Source: Synaphobranchus kaupii (lineage: Eukaryota; Chordata; Actinopteri; Anguilliformes; Synaphobranchidae). From it: a stretch of 64,000 bases of DNA. The notes beneath the pieces are model-generated. The model saw nothing but the letters and a program-made list of their open reading frames with translations, made no database searches and was not told where the DNA came from. The position numbers and the translations under genes were made by a program. The DNA lies in contig CM056380.1 in assembly GCA_029718625.1 (NCBI GenBank), forward strand, positions 44,813,754 to 44,877,753, given 5' to 3'. This document shows, one piece after another, positions 1-42,038 of the stretch; the stretch's first letter is position 1, and every line of letters begins with the position of its first letter.

Positions 1-1008
1 CATCAAATCCTTGAACCCTCAATTTACTGATTGGAACCCACAGTTTTGTTATTATTAACCTCTAATGACTCATTCGAACGAGGCTTACAATTAGCAGTTC
101 CAAATGTGCAAATTATCAAGTCGAGGGCTGTAATTAGTAAATTGAGGGCTTTAAATGGTGTTTTGTAGGGTGTAGTCATGTTCTCTCAGGGTCTCCATTG
201 TGAAACAAAGCCCAATAAAGTTACATTATTTAATAAAGCTTCTCTATAAATATGAGAAGAGAACAGGTTTTGGGCAACCATGGTGTATGATCGCAGGAGC
301 TATTTAAGAATTGCTGTTGAGGAGGACTCCAGTTCTGCAGTGTGCTAGAAACGTCTCTGAATACAGATGAGAGGAATTAACTGTTTTATCCAGGTATTGT
401 GCAGTTACCGTAAGCTTTAAATAGCTTGCCTTATGTGCCACTGAGGTCATGTGACCCCCCCCCTCCACCCACCCACCCGACAGTAAAAAAAAGAAAAAAG
501 AAAAGGGGAAATTATCTGTATGATGCGTCCCTTGCATTTTTAGATTGCCAGACAGGTGGGCGTGATTCAGACTCGCTGCAGTATTTATAGGGTTGCCGTC
601 TTAATCGCTATACACGCTGTAGTCCTTTTGGTTGCATAATTACCTGTTTTGCATGACAAGTTTTGTGAATTGGCCATTAATCCTCCATTCATAGTGACTG
701 ATTTTGTCTTCAAAAAGCCAATCAGTGACTGGTATTTATACCAATTCTCCAGGATCTATCCTCGTAATTCTGTATATGCCTTGCTTTCATCATTCTATGT
801 TTTGGAGGGAAAAAGTCATTGGTTATTTATTATTCTATTATAATAATATATCTATTATTTATATAAAATTGATTACCACAAGTGGTTTTGGTAATGAATC
901 ATTCACGGATAATCATGATACGTCTTACATTTGTCCGTTTATTGGCGCTAGCTCAACACATTAGTCAGAGGTAAGTGATCGCAGGTGATGGCAACCCAGC
1001 TGGTTCTT

Positions 1009-1157
<149 letters not shown>

Positions 1158-1849
1158 ATGCTTGGTTTGCCTTAATTAGAAATTTCAATGCACTTTCAAT
1201 GTTCAATCTGTATAGTATTACTTATGTTTATTATGGTAGTAATCTAAGTATAGTGAAGTATAGCTTCATTCGTCTTAAGGGCCCATCCATAGTAAATAAA
1301 TGCATGCAAATTTCCCATAGACTTCAATGTAAAATGGTGCTACAGCAAAACAAATGGAACTCTGTCATGCTTTAATGGATTTTCATGAAACTTCATCAGG
1401 TGGTACATCAGTAAATTCCGCATTGAACCATAGAGCGAATTTTGATTAATCTGTTGCCATGGCAACAAAATGTATGCAAGATAGCAAAAAATGGCTCTAG
1501 GTTTAATGGAACATGTATCATAGAGTATCTGTGCAGAAATTGGTGCAATTCAGATGTTCGGTTATGGAGATCCATTCGTTTTGCTGTGGCAGGTTATGCA
1601 AATTTGACATTTTGAGAAAACGGCCTTTAAAGTTACACATAATAATTCACATGGCATCACAACCATTTGATAAGTGTTATGCACTACTCAATAGTTATAA
1701 TTCCATTTCCTTGTAATAATATGACAATGATACATGTATGAGTCATTTGCAATAAATGTTTGTTTAAATTAGTCATCTGGAGGTCTGGTAACATTAAATG
1801 ATCGAGAAATAAAGATTGAAATTGATATTACGTTAAAAAAATATATATA

Positions 1850-2763
1850 CAGATCCTTTCCAAAAAATTAGAATATCATGGAAAAGTTGTTTTTTTCCAT
1901 AATTCCATTTAAAAAGTGAAACTTTCATAGATTATAGATTCATTACACACAAAGTGAAATATTTCTAGCCTTTATTTGTTTTTTTTCTTAATTTTGGCTT
2001 ACAGCTCCAGAAAACCCCCAAAACAGTATTTCAAGAAATTTGAATAGTGTGTCGAAAATCAGCATTTACTTCAGTTATTTCAGAGAATGAATGTTTTAGA
2101 CTGAGTGGCACACTATCATCTAATTTACTCAAAACACCTGCAAAGTTTATCTCAGTTTGGTTCAGTATGGGGAAGACTGCAGACTTGACAATTGGCCAGA
2201 AGACCATCATTGACACCCTCCAGAAGATGGGTAAGCCACAAAAGGTCATTGCTAAGGAGGCTGGCTGTTCACAGAGTGCAGTGTCCAAGCATATTAATAG
2301 AAAGTTTAGTGGAAGGGAAAATGTGGCAGGAGAAGGTGCACAAGCAAAAGAGATGACCGTAGGCTTCAGCGGATTGCCAAGCAAAGACGATTCCAAAATT
2401 TGGCGGAGATGCAGAGGGAGTGGACTGAGGCTGGAGTCAGTGCTTCAAAAACCACCACGTACAGACATATCCGGGACATGGGCTACAACTGTCGGATTCC
2501 TCGAGTCAAGCCACTCCACTCATTCTCTGAAATAACTGAAGTAAATGCTGATTTTCGACACACTATTCTAATTTCTTGAAATACTGTTTTGGGGGTTTTC
2601 TGGAGCTGTAAGCCAAAATTATGAAAAATGAAACAAATAAAGGCTAGAAATATTTCACATTGTGTGTAATGAATCTATAATCTATGAAAGTTTCACTTTT
2701 TGAATGGAATTATGGAAAAAAAAAAACTTTTCCATGATATTCTAATTTTTTGGAAAGGATCTG
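1850..2763 (+). mobile_element. Non-autonomous Tc1-like element with about 240-bp terminal inverted repeats
   Basis: The ends CAGATCCTTTCCAAAAAATT and its reverse complement are flanked by TA on both sides (1848-1849 and 2764-2765), the Tc1/mariner target site. The inverted repeats extend inward about 240 bp on each side. Between them is the start of a transposase (ATG near 2167, beginning MGKTADLTIGQKTIIDTLQK) with the N-terminal helix-turn-helix (AGCSQSAVSKHINRK). The frame then breaks, and the catalytic DDE half is absent. It is a deletion derivative that would need transposase in trans. Confidence 0.9.
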
Positions 2764-5362
2764 TATATAAAAAAATGTAAAAATCATCTGTACATGTATA
2801 CAGTACATGTCATTTCTTGCCTGTAATATGATTGGGGGGGGGGGGGTAAATTACCTCCAACCACGATACAATGCATGGCGGTCAACATGGAAATTTGCAT
2901 GCATTTCTTTACTATTGAAGGGCCCTTAAGTTTTGTAACATATCTTTTAAAAATTGTGAACATTTGTACATGGTCAGCCTCCTCCTCCTCATGAACGCCG
3001 ATTATACTGCTACACTAGTAATTCTGAGTGAGTGGCGTGCTAATTGTGTGTTTGAAACCTCCTGGTGCGGGGCCTCGAGTCGTGACGTGGCTACAGCAGA
3101 CGTTAAGGTCAGACGGCCTGCTTTGAACTCGCCGGAAACTCTCATCCGCATTCCAACGATGCCCATCTCCCAAACACAGTTTGGCACTTACAAGTCCTGA
3201 AAATGAGACAGTTACGGACTGAATTGCAAAAAAAAAAAAAAAAAAAAAAGGTAATTTTCACATCAGTAAGATCCGCGCCACTGATGAGAGATGACAGGTG
3301 GCGACTTTTCAATCGACCCCTATCATTGTTTTATTTCTCTACATCTGCCTAGTTATTGCTTCTACCGATTTAAAATTCTAATGGGCTCTTGAGCATGCAA
3401 TATAGGCGGGGTCGTCTCAAGGTTCTCTGAAAACTCACTTGACATGTACTTTTTGTGGAGACGCAGGAGCGGACGCCCTCTTCTCCGTAATTACTTCTGC
3501 TCTCAGCTTACCTGCTACGCAAGCTGGGTGTGTGTGTTTGTTTACAATAAGGGGTTTGTGCTGTCTAGTGTCCCATACTCGGTGTCCAATGTCTCTTTGG
3601 AGGATACGTGGTCGAGTGAGTTGTGGAGATGCTTTCCTCCCCAGTTTCCCAATGCCGTTTTGAGCTCTGTCCGCTGTGACACAACCCCGCCGTTTCGTTT
3701 TCAAGGGCGTTTTACTCGGCGCAGTTAGCCAACTACCCAGCCCTGAACTGAGGCTGGGCATGCTTGCTTGGAGAGGTCAGCCACGCTCACAGCGCCCCCT
3801 CTGGTCAACGTGGAGCCAGAATCATCTCTCACTGGGAAATGATCGCTGTCTAACCCAGTGTTACTCTCTCAAGTCCTGTGTCATCATCCTGATGAGTAAT
3901 ATTATAAAAGAAATGATGACGGGTAAATTATGGGAATGACAGCAGTGTCTCTCTCCCTCATTCTTTGCCCTTTCTACTGCTCGCGAAAAAATTGGCAATA
4001 CAGTTATTCTGTCTTCTCCTCCTGTCTCTCCAACCTATCCCCTCCTCCCACTATGAATAATTCAGTCTTCAGTGTCCAGAGTGATTATACACCCCCCCCC
4101 ACCCCCCCCCCCAAGGGATGTGAATCAATAAAAAGACCCGTCTCCCTGGCAATGGTAGCCGTACCCCTCCATGGTATTCTTACTGAGTGATCTGTGATAC
4201 GGGGTGCGATAAGCATCGATTAGCCTGTTCTTTTTGTTGTCAACGCTCACTCTCTGAAAGGCGGATGCTCATTTTTAATGATGTGCTCATAATATATCCC
4301 TTTGTTGTCCTCTAGACTCTCCCAGAATACAGTAACCCTACCCTGCGGTGTGCCAGCACCTTGTCCACGTTCACCTCTTTAGAATGGACGCTGTGATTGG
4401 TGGAAGGCAGACACGTGATAAAACACCAGCCAAAAAAAAACAAAACAACCTAGGTTTAGCACCCATTATTTGTTTACTCCAATCATGCAAAATATAGTGG
4501 AGCCTTTTTCATACTATCATTGATCACTGTGGTAGTTTTATTAGTGCCCTGTTAACACTGATATAAGGGAATGTTTCTCTTCAGATCATTATGGAGGACG
4601 CTGTGTGTGCTAGACTCGTTTATGCATTAGCTTTGTGCAGATTTACAGTGGTACTGGCATAACTGAGGCCATGTTGTTCTTCTGTTGTCTTTGTAAGTGG
4701 TGCTTGTAATTTCTTGTTGTTCGTTTGTTGTGTTTGTCAGTGGTCATTGTAGTCTTTCTCAATGTTGGTGTGCAGTCTTTTTCAGGGCTCAATTTAAATT
4801 GTTTGTACCACAGTTTATTATATTTCTCTGTGTATGAATACAGTATTTGTCAGTGGCTTTTAATTGTTTTATACCATGGTTTAAAATACTTCCCTGAGAA
4901 TGTATGCAGTCTCTGTCAGTGGTGGATTGTGGTCTTTCTCCCCACTGGACTGTGGCCTTCATCAGCTTACCGAAGTCTTCCTGTGCACTGACCTGTGGCG
5001 GTGATAAACAATTGTGTCATTTCATGCTTCTTGGCAGTGTTATATGCTGTAATCCTTTGGATTTTGACTTTCACATTTCCAGTTTCTGTTCAATTTTTGC
5101 ACATCGCACAATAGTGCAGTGTGTAGCTTGAGGTGTTTGAGTTTCTGGTTAGCTAGTTGATAAAGCGTTGGGTAACAAGCTAACTCCACTCTACTAAAAT
5201 CCAGCAGTAGAAATATGAGATTTTAAGTATTAATGTAGAGCATACAAAAATGATCAATTTTGTCATTAATCTTGCAACGGTACCCTGAGTGGATCAATTT
5301 TAGTTGAAATATTGCTTGTGGTAGGATTCCTCCTGCGCCCCACCCATCAAAATGAATATATA

Positions 5363-6420
5363 CAGCGAGCACCATAATTAATTGGACAGTGACAAATTTC
5401 TTGTTATGTAGGTTCTGTACTGTAGCACTTTGAATTTGAAAGGATACAATGACATTTTTTGTACATAGTCCCCCCCCCATTTTCGGGCATCAAAAATATT
5501 GGACAATTTAACATAATGTAGAATAAAGTAATCATTTTAAATATTTGGTCGCATATCCTTTGCATGCCATGACTTCCTGATGTCTGTGACCCATGTAAGG
5601 AAAAAAGGAACGTCTCTCGAACGTGATGAAAAGATACAAAGTTTATTTCTGATACCGACAGTGACTAAGCGGACGAATGACACTTAGGATTCAGCAGAGT
5701 CAGACTGAACCACGAACGTTTCAAATGACTGCTTTTTATCTGGTTTCCCAACTTTGATCCGGAGTGTTGAATACACATACTAGGAAGGATGTAGACAGTT
5801 TTGTGTTTTGTGACACCTATCAATTAGGCCGTAGTGTATTGGCCGTCTTGCTGTGATTGAATTAGCACGTCTGTTGATTTGAGTAGTTCCTGATTTCCCA
5901 CTCACGTTCGCTATGCTACCCTTGCACCAACAGTATTTGTAATAATGATAAGATCAATGGAATGTGTGGCTAGCAGACATATTGGCCTCAGAGACAGACT
6001 TCTTACACCCAACAATATCAAAAGACTCTGGAGAAGGATGCATTCAAATGCAGAGACGTCATAGTATCGCTTGTAAGAGTACCTGAAAATAAGATATCAA
6101 GAGTCTTTTGATGCTGTTGGGTCACAGACATCAGGAAGTCATGGCATGAAAAGGATATGCGACCAAATATTAAAATGATTACTTTGTTAAATTGTCCAAT
6201 ATTTTTTGATGCCAGAAAATTGGGGGGGGGAGACTATGTACAAAAGGTTATATCATTTCTAAATGCTTTATCCGATATGAATGAAAATACCCTCAATTTA
6301 AAGATGACAGTCTGCACTTCAACTTCATTGTGATTGTATTCTTTCAAACTCAAAGTGCTAGAGTACAGAACCAAAATAACAAAAAATGTGTGACTGTTCA
6401 ATGAATTACAGTGCTCACTG
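5363..6420 (+). mobile_element. Foldback Tc1-like element, copy A, interrupted by a solo LTR
   Basis: Both ends carry the family terminus (left CAGCGAGCACCATAATTAAT, right its inverted counterpart ending in CACTG) with TA on each side. The left arm (5363-5593) and right arm (6008-6420) are inverted copies of each other and match the other family copies at 22.4, 35.9, 40.1 and 51.4 kb. No transposase frame remains. The arms are separated by a 414-bp LTR inserted after GTGACCCA. Confidence 0.85.
5594..6007 (-). mobile_element. Solo LTR of a retrotransposon inside copy A, with a 4-bp target duplication
   Basis: The block starts TGTAAGG and ends CTTACA, the usual TG...CA form with short terminal inverted repeats. 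CCCA flanks both sides (5590-5593 and 6008-6011), where related Tc1-like copies read GTGACCCAACAATA without interruption. On the - strand there is a TATA-like AGATAAAAAG and then AATAAA (near 5641) shortly before the 3' end, as expected for U3-R-U5 order. No internal retroviral coding sequence or second LTR is present, so it is a recombined solo LTR. The 4-bp duplication suits an ERV or gypsy-like element; the family is unassigned. Confidence 0.85.
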
Positions 6421-6944
6421 TATGTCTGATAACCTTCTAAGGACCACTCTGACGCGTGGGAATTTCAGTCGAATACCCCATTTGACCTGTAATCCTCTGT
6501 TATCCTTGTCAATAAAATGGAACAAATATTTTTAAGGCTCAGAGAACATTTACATGTTACTATGTTCTACTGCAAAAGCCAGTGGGATTAAAGGGGATCA
6601 GAACGTTCCTCTCAGAAATAGACAGTTGTTCCCAGATTCATATACTGTTCGAATTTGACTACCCTCATCCGTTCACTGCTCCCGCAGGAAGGAGCTCAGA
6701 CAAGTGGCTTTTGGCGTGTCTGTTTGAGTGAGCACCTCAGTGTTGTGCACGTATGCAATTCTCAGAGAGCTATCATTTAGAGATGTGGGGGGTGGCCGGG
6801 AGTCAGGGTATTAATGTAAGACTGCTAGTGCAAACCAGAGGTCACAATTTAATGTTCCCTGCTTATTTCTGGGACCCTAGCCGGACACTTGTATATTTGA
6901 ATGAGGCGGGGTCGCTGTCAAGATGTGTATTGAATGTTTGAGAG

Positions 6945-7345
6945 ACTTGCGCGCACTTGACACTGATAGAGATTTCAGTCGCGGTGCTGTGAACACCCCT
7001 CCCGTCTCCCAAGCCCAGCGCCGCGCGGCTGTCGCCAAGTCCATCAATCACCACGCCTCGAGTTGGATCGAGTGACTGAATTGCGTCTCCTGGCTGACAG
7101 GTTCCCACAGTCTCACACGGACGAGGATGCTGCGGAAGAGACAAAACGGACTCGACATTAATGGTCATTCAGGTTTGACCGAGCCGTGTCGGCGGGGAAG
7201 ATGGGGTCACCCGTCTGGCGTGGGCGCGCTCGTGACGCGCCGTCACTCTGTATACCCCCGCTATCGGGGGCGCTCAGCCAGAGGCGGACACTGCCTGCGC
7301 GGAGGGTTTGGACATGGTCGCTGAAGGGCATTTAAAACGCGCTTT
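6945..7345. promoter_or_regulatory. CpG-rich block in the mta3 upstream intron
   Basis: About 400 bp with dense CpG (runs such as GCGCCGCGCGG, GTGGGCGCGCTCGTGACGCG) in otherwise AT-rich sequence. It contains no convincing exon. Unmethylated CpG islands mark promoters or developmental enhancers; which applies here cannot be told. Confidence 0.4.
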
Positions 7346-8409
7346 GGGCTGACAGCTCGGAAATGGGCTACAGAGATAGAGGAAGTGTTTTCTGCCTGCA
7401 GAAAGGGGAGGGGAAACGGAGCCAGGGTTGAGCACTCTGGATAAATTCCCAGAGAAGCAGTTTAAGGCAGGACTGCGTGCGTGCATGCGTGCGTACGTCG
7501 TTGTGTCTGAACACACACGCGTCACGTTATCATCGGAACAGTGTGTCTCGGCTGTCAGTTTGGGCCTCTCCTGAGTGAAAGATGGAAAGACAGAAGCAAA
7601 GCTGTAGCAGTTTGACAGCTCCACCCCCCCCCCCCCCCCTCCCATCAACCAAAAAAGTGTGAAAAGGATGTCAATGCAAGGCATTGCCCAAAGCGCACCT
7701 CTCCATCAGAGCATTGCATTCTGGTGCATCAAATACTGGTTTATCGCACCGCGCTACGCCGTGCCGCCGGGTGAGGGAAGCTCATTAAACCTTGGGAGAT
7801 TACGCATTCCATGTAAATTTTCTTCCCAACTATTTGAATTATTTGAATGCGTTTAGCATTGCCTTAGCGCACATCAACAAACTCAATCTCGTGTTTGCCT
7901 ATAGGCGAGCAAATGTGCCTTCGACCGCGATACAAAGGCAAGCATTTATGTGTGTTTACCTTTAACCGGTGAGGAGTGTGAAAATGTGGAGTCGGGCCAG
8001 ATTTCCACTGCCTGTCTGCAGCTTCCTTGTCAAATTGTCTGGGGGACCCCCCCCCCACCCCACCTTCAGCCTCAGTTTTGCAAAGGAAGACGCTATTATG
8101 TTCCCAGACGAAAACGCTGAAAGAGAAATTCATGCCTGGATGAGAGAGCCCGACAATTATCAGTGACCCAGAGCTCATTTAAATGTGCGTCTTATGCCAT
8201 CTATTATTTTAATTGACGGTTTTTGGAAGCGGATTCAAAGCGGAACAAAGAGTGTGCAATTGGAGGGAGGTAGAGGGGAATCGCCCTGTTGTTGTCTGTG
8301 ATGTGTGTGTGGGTATCAGGCCAAAGAAAGAGGGTGGTGGCAAGAGTGTGGGTGGGTGGGTGGGTGGGCTAGGTTGAGATATTGAATAGGACTTTACCCA
8401 GAAAAGCGT

Positions 8410-8720
8410 CTCGTCAATTCCAGAGGAGGCAAGGGGTACGGGATCGGCGCAGTGACGTATTGGTGAGTGTCGGGTGGACTGACTGATTCAGTCGTGGGCG
8501 TGAGAGTGAAAGCACCCGGCCGGTGCGTTGCGGTTAAAAGATTTGGTCGCGGAGTCGCAGCGGGTCGGGGCAGAGCCCGTTTCTCTGGACCTTTCGGCAG
8601 CTCCGACGCGCACAGGAGATCCGGCGGCGTTTACAGCGCCAGCCGCTCGCCGTGAGAGAGCGCGCCTTTCATGTCCGATTAGCTCAGCGGATTTGAGGCT
8701 GAGCAAGCCCTCCCCGGTTT
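8410..8720. promoter_or_regulatory. Second CpG-rich block with a CRE/CCAAT-like pair
   Basis: CpG-dense sequence containing CAGTGACGTATTGG (a CRE-like TGACGT next to an inverted CCAAT) near 8451, followed by many CpGs to about 8660. It could be an internal promoter or enhancer 0.8-1.1 kb before the first visible mta3 exon. No transcript evidence is available. Confidence 0.35.
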
Positions 8721-9531
8721 GATATTGGCTTGTTTACTCACCCTAAAATGAAGAAACCTAATTACACACAAGTGAGAGTACTTCCTTTGATCTCCTTGTT
8801 GCTGTCACCGGCAGTTTTAGAGGCATGGCTAATCAACCGCACGCATTTGAGTCTTGGGTTCGGAATAAGGGGGGTGGGGGGGGCGACGGGGAGGGCAGTG
8901 ATTAATTTTCTTTCTCTCCCTCACCGGTGCAGGAAGTAGAAGAGAAGGGTTATGGCGGGTGGGGGGGGGGGGGGTGTGTCTGGTTAACTCTCCCTTCTTA
9001 TTCCTCATTTGGAATCGGTGTTTTATTTGCTAATTCCCATATTCCATTATTATAAGCCTGCTGTTTAACTGGTTCTCAACAGAAGCCAGTGGGCAGGGAG
9101 GGTGGGCGTTTCATAGGTTAAATTAAACTATTCATCAATGAGCCGTGATTCCTTCCAGTGGTGCACAGATGCATTTTGGGAGGATTTTTGGTGCAAATTG
9201 TTGTTTGTTTTTTTCCCTCCATTTATTTCTCCCCGTCCTCTCCCCTCCCATCCCTCTCAGTCCTCTTCACTACTTTGTAATCCTTTTCATTTCATGCCGC
9301 ACGTTCAATTAAAATTATTTTCTGTACCAAAGCCATATTAAGGATTTCCTTGGGCAGAATAATTTTGTCACACAAATGTTTCTTTTGTGCCAAAGGTTTG
9401 GGCTGCGCAATTGTTTGAGTTTGATTTCTGTCATGGCACAAATGGAAGTTAAAGCACCGTACAGATAGACAGTGAGGGCTCTGATCACATGCTGTTCCTG
9501 AACATTAGGTTTTATTCTTTTTCCCGCGCAG

Positions 9532-38877
<29,346 letters not shown>

Positions 38878-39665
38878 CCCCTGCACCATGCTGGCCAATC
38901 CACCACACCCTCTCCCCCATTCTTGAGTCCATACCTTCAGCAAACCCATCACACACCAACATGTTGGTGATATTGGTCATGTGAGGGGAAAACCGCCCAC
39001 TGCTGGCCCCCGATGGCAGAGACATGTCAATACACCTCTTCAGCGGCAATAAGATGTACAGTGCCTCCAAATATTTGCCAGTTCTTTTTTTTTCTTTGTT
39101 GTAACTGAACTCTTTGAGCAGAAGTATGTTTTCTAATGGTCTGCTAAAGTATCGGAAACTAAACCTGAGGTAATTTTTGCCCTTCCTTATCTCCTATGAC
39201 CTTAAAATCTCTGTAAATAATTCTACGCTTTTCAAATGTCTTTTTAAAATCTGAGTTCTTTTTTTTATTATTTCGCCCTGGGATGATTGGCATGGTAACT
39301 CGTTTATCCTTGTCACACCTCTCACTTTACCGACAATCACTCGTAACAAAGCGTCTGTGATGAAGGATGAATCCACTGCACTGACCAGAGAATCAGTATA
39401 CTGACAGTGCGCGTAGTTTTCACTCACATACAACACTCCCGTTTCACTGAGATACTGTAAACAAGCCGCCCGGTCATTCCCTGAATGTGTCTGGTGCCCA
39501 GAGAGTTTTGACAAATATTCACGTATAAGTTACCGCACCATCAGAGCAGCTTTGAGGTGTCTGAATCGCATGAGTAAATGACCGAAGTGAATTTCCCTTG
39601 CGTAATTATGTTGTGTTTTCCTGTCAGTCAACCATTCAATTAAATAAAAAGAAACTTACGTTGCA
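38878..39665 (+). other. mta3: mta3 3' UTR (inferred)
   Basis: Runs from the stop codon to just beyond the first clear AATAAA. No coding frame is supported in it. Confidence 0.55.
39643..39648 (+). terminator. mta3: Polyadenylation signal AATAAA, probable mta3 3' end
   Basis: AATAAA in TTAAATAAAAAG about 770 bp after the stop. It is the first canonical hexamer downstream of the last coding exon. Cleavage would be about 15-25 bp later. Confidence 0.5.
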
Positions 39666-39739
39666 GACTTGTGTGCCCATTTGAATATTATTTCTGAAAT
39701 ATCATGTTTGTTAATTTCCTGGCGCTAGTCCTCAATATA

Positions 39740-40048
39740 CAGTGGTGTTAAAAAAAATAGCAGTACAACATCAGTAACCTGATGAACCACTGTTATTAGT
39801 AGTAGTGATATTTCTGCATGGCAAATAATTTACTTGTAGATGTAGTAGTGTAATAGAAAAACAACAGACCCAACTGTCATGACATGCACTTTGCTTGTTC
39901 TGAGTAATTGACTCATTCATTGAAAGGGGCGTGTTCAAAATAATAGCAGTGTGGAGTTTAATTAGAGAATTCATTCATTCTGTGAAAAAAAACAGGTCAA
40001 ACAGGTATTCCACAGGTAAACAGGTGATGCCATCATGTTTCTGTATAA
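39740..40048 (+). mobile_element. Left end of another Tc1-like element
   Basis: Preceded by TA and starting CAGTGGTGTTAAAAAAAATA. The terminal motif recurs about 190 bp inward (TGTTCAAAATAATAGCAGTG near 39929), the nested-repeat layout seen in some Tc1-like TIRs. The element stops where copy D of the foldback family begins, and no right end was found. Confidence 0.7.
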
Positions 40049-40424
40049 AAGGATATCAAAAGACTCCTGATATTTTATCTCCAGGTACTCTTAGAAGCAA
40101 TACTATAACCTCTCTGCATTTGAATGGGTCGCTATGGGAATTGGGGGGCGGGACTAGATTAAGCTGTAAATTACACAGGAATAGTATGGAACACATGGTT
40201 GGCTAAACGGCTGTAAGTCAACAAGGGTCTGAGGTCTCAAACAAGCCTTAAACCATCACTCTGCTGCCAGCAATACAGTAGATATGGATGGATAACTTGA
40301 AGGGTTGTTTCTCCTGACAAATTTTCCTATTGAACTCTATGGAAAAATAAGTCAGGAGAAGAAACCCTTCAAGTGATCCATCCATATCTACTGCATATCT
40401 GGCAGCAGAGTGATGGTTTGAGGG
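40049..40424 (+). mobile_element. Foldback Tc1-like family, copy D (central hairpin only)
   Basis: Matches the centre of copy C from ATATCAAAAGACT through AACCATCACTCTGCTGCCAG, then the inverted arm back to GAGTGATGGTTTGAGG. Neither terminal repeat is present. Confidence 0.8.
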
Positions 40425-40529
40425 AAGAGAATATCCACAGAGAATATAGGTCAGCACAAAGTAAAGGATTCAACGATAGTTTGACTTAAAAAATGATGGT
40501 ATAATCACTGAAAATAACCCCGATAGACT

Positions 40530-40935
40530 CACCACTTTAAAAAAGGACAGGGACAGTTCCTCAATTTCACCATTTATTTTGGCCTTCAATCCACAATGTT
40601 AACGTTTCGGCCAGTCGGCCTTCATCAGAACATGAATGACATTGTAATCAGGTGGTATATATAGTGTTTCACAATGATTGAATTCAGTTGTGACTGGGAG
40701 AGGCAGCAATGAACCAATGAGGAGTGCACATCTGGATGTCTTCAAGTCGCCTCTTATTGTTTACAGATGACTTTGTGTTGTAAATATATTTAATTATATC
40801 AGCATTCAGTTTCTGTAGCTTACAGTCTTTGTAGGATGTGATGTCGTTGTCTGGAAAATATGTGTATATATTTTGCTCTATGTAATGATTCATCAGTAGG
40901 ATGACGGATATCACAACAGAACTACTTTGATTTCT
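40530..40935 (-). repeat. Interspersed repeat fragment with the ATGAAGGCC...CGAAACGTT motif
   Basis: On the - strand it reads CTGATGAAGGCCGACTGGCC then GAAACGTT, followed by AATAAA-containing sequence. This resembles a retroelement 3' region common in fish and reptiles. A 76-codon frame at 40684-40914 has no recognised domain. Confidence 0.4.
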
Positions 40936-42038
40936 TTATGATTTCTCTAGATCTGTGGGACAAAAATTTATATGAAGCAAACCATTCTGAGATGAAACAA
41001 AATAAACAAATCAACAACATAAGTCACCATTTTGGCCAGTGGTGGTGTTTGCTGCATAAAAATAGTGACCTTCTCAAAGCATGTTTATAATGATGTAAAT
41101 AAGAAGAAATTAAACAATAAATCAACCTCACCAAGAAAGTTCACTCACTAAAACATAACAATCATCTTAAATATAAAAATCACCAAAGTTTGTAAGATAA
41201 ATTCACTTTCACCTGCAACGTGATCTTAGTTTTGCCAGGAAGTGTGCTCAAAGCTAATTTGTATGGTCTCAGTTGGTGTCTGAAATGGAGAAGTAAAACA
41301 TTTTCATCACATAGGATAAAGTGGTGGTGACGAAGATCTGAAGAATGAAATGTCTGTCCCCTTTAGCTTGCATGCTTTTATTATTATTATGTGTGCTCTC
41401 CTGCACCTTTTTATGCAACTTTCAGTGTGTAAGCTTGAATAAAGTCATAATGTCTTGATGAACACTGACCTAGTTTTGCAATGTGCAGTAACTTTTTTTT
41501 TTTTTTCCATTTGATTTTTGACTTTATGCACCTGGCTACTACCAATTTATGGTCTTTGGCTTTGCATAACAACAGATTTGGCACAGATGGCGATAATGAA
41601 AAATACTCACTGCTGCTTATAATGCATATTATTTATTAAACACATCTTTTTTTATATCTTTAATGCAATGTACAAATGGACAGAGCAAATGTGTATACAG
41701 TTCAACAAAAAACTTATGATTTCAGAAAAAAGGAAGTATGTCAGGTTTGCTATTACTCAAGGTCCCAGTTTGCCACTGACTTTTGACCTTTAATATACAC
41801 TGAGGCGCTTACTGAATCAAACATACAGTATTACCATTCTAAATACGCCAAAGTGAAAAAACATATATAGCATATTTATTCAGAATGAGGATGCAAATGA
41901 GTACAAGGTGCTATGCTATGACGGTATACTGCAGGTGACCATGTTTGACCTGCAAACTGGAGAGATGCTTTTGGCACGGGGGGGGGGGGGGGGGGGCTTC
42001 TCCCTGGAGGTGGCCATGCCCTGTTCCTCCCTTACTCA
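40936..42038. other. Intergenic, no gene seen
   Basis: AT-rich, with AATAAA-type hexamers on both strands, including TTTATT near 41632 that could have served the - strand receptor gene, and a poly-G run at about 41980. Confidence 0.6.

Noticed and set aside
7274..7684. A 136-codon - strand frame in a CpG-rich region.
   Set aside because: No domain, contains a poly-Gly run from poly-C, and splice context is lacking.
8676..8730. A tRNA-like stretch (GATTAGCTCAGCGG).
   Set aside because: The A-box-like part has no proper B-box or cloverleaf with it.
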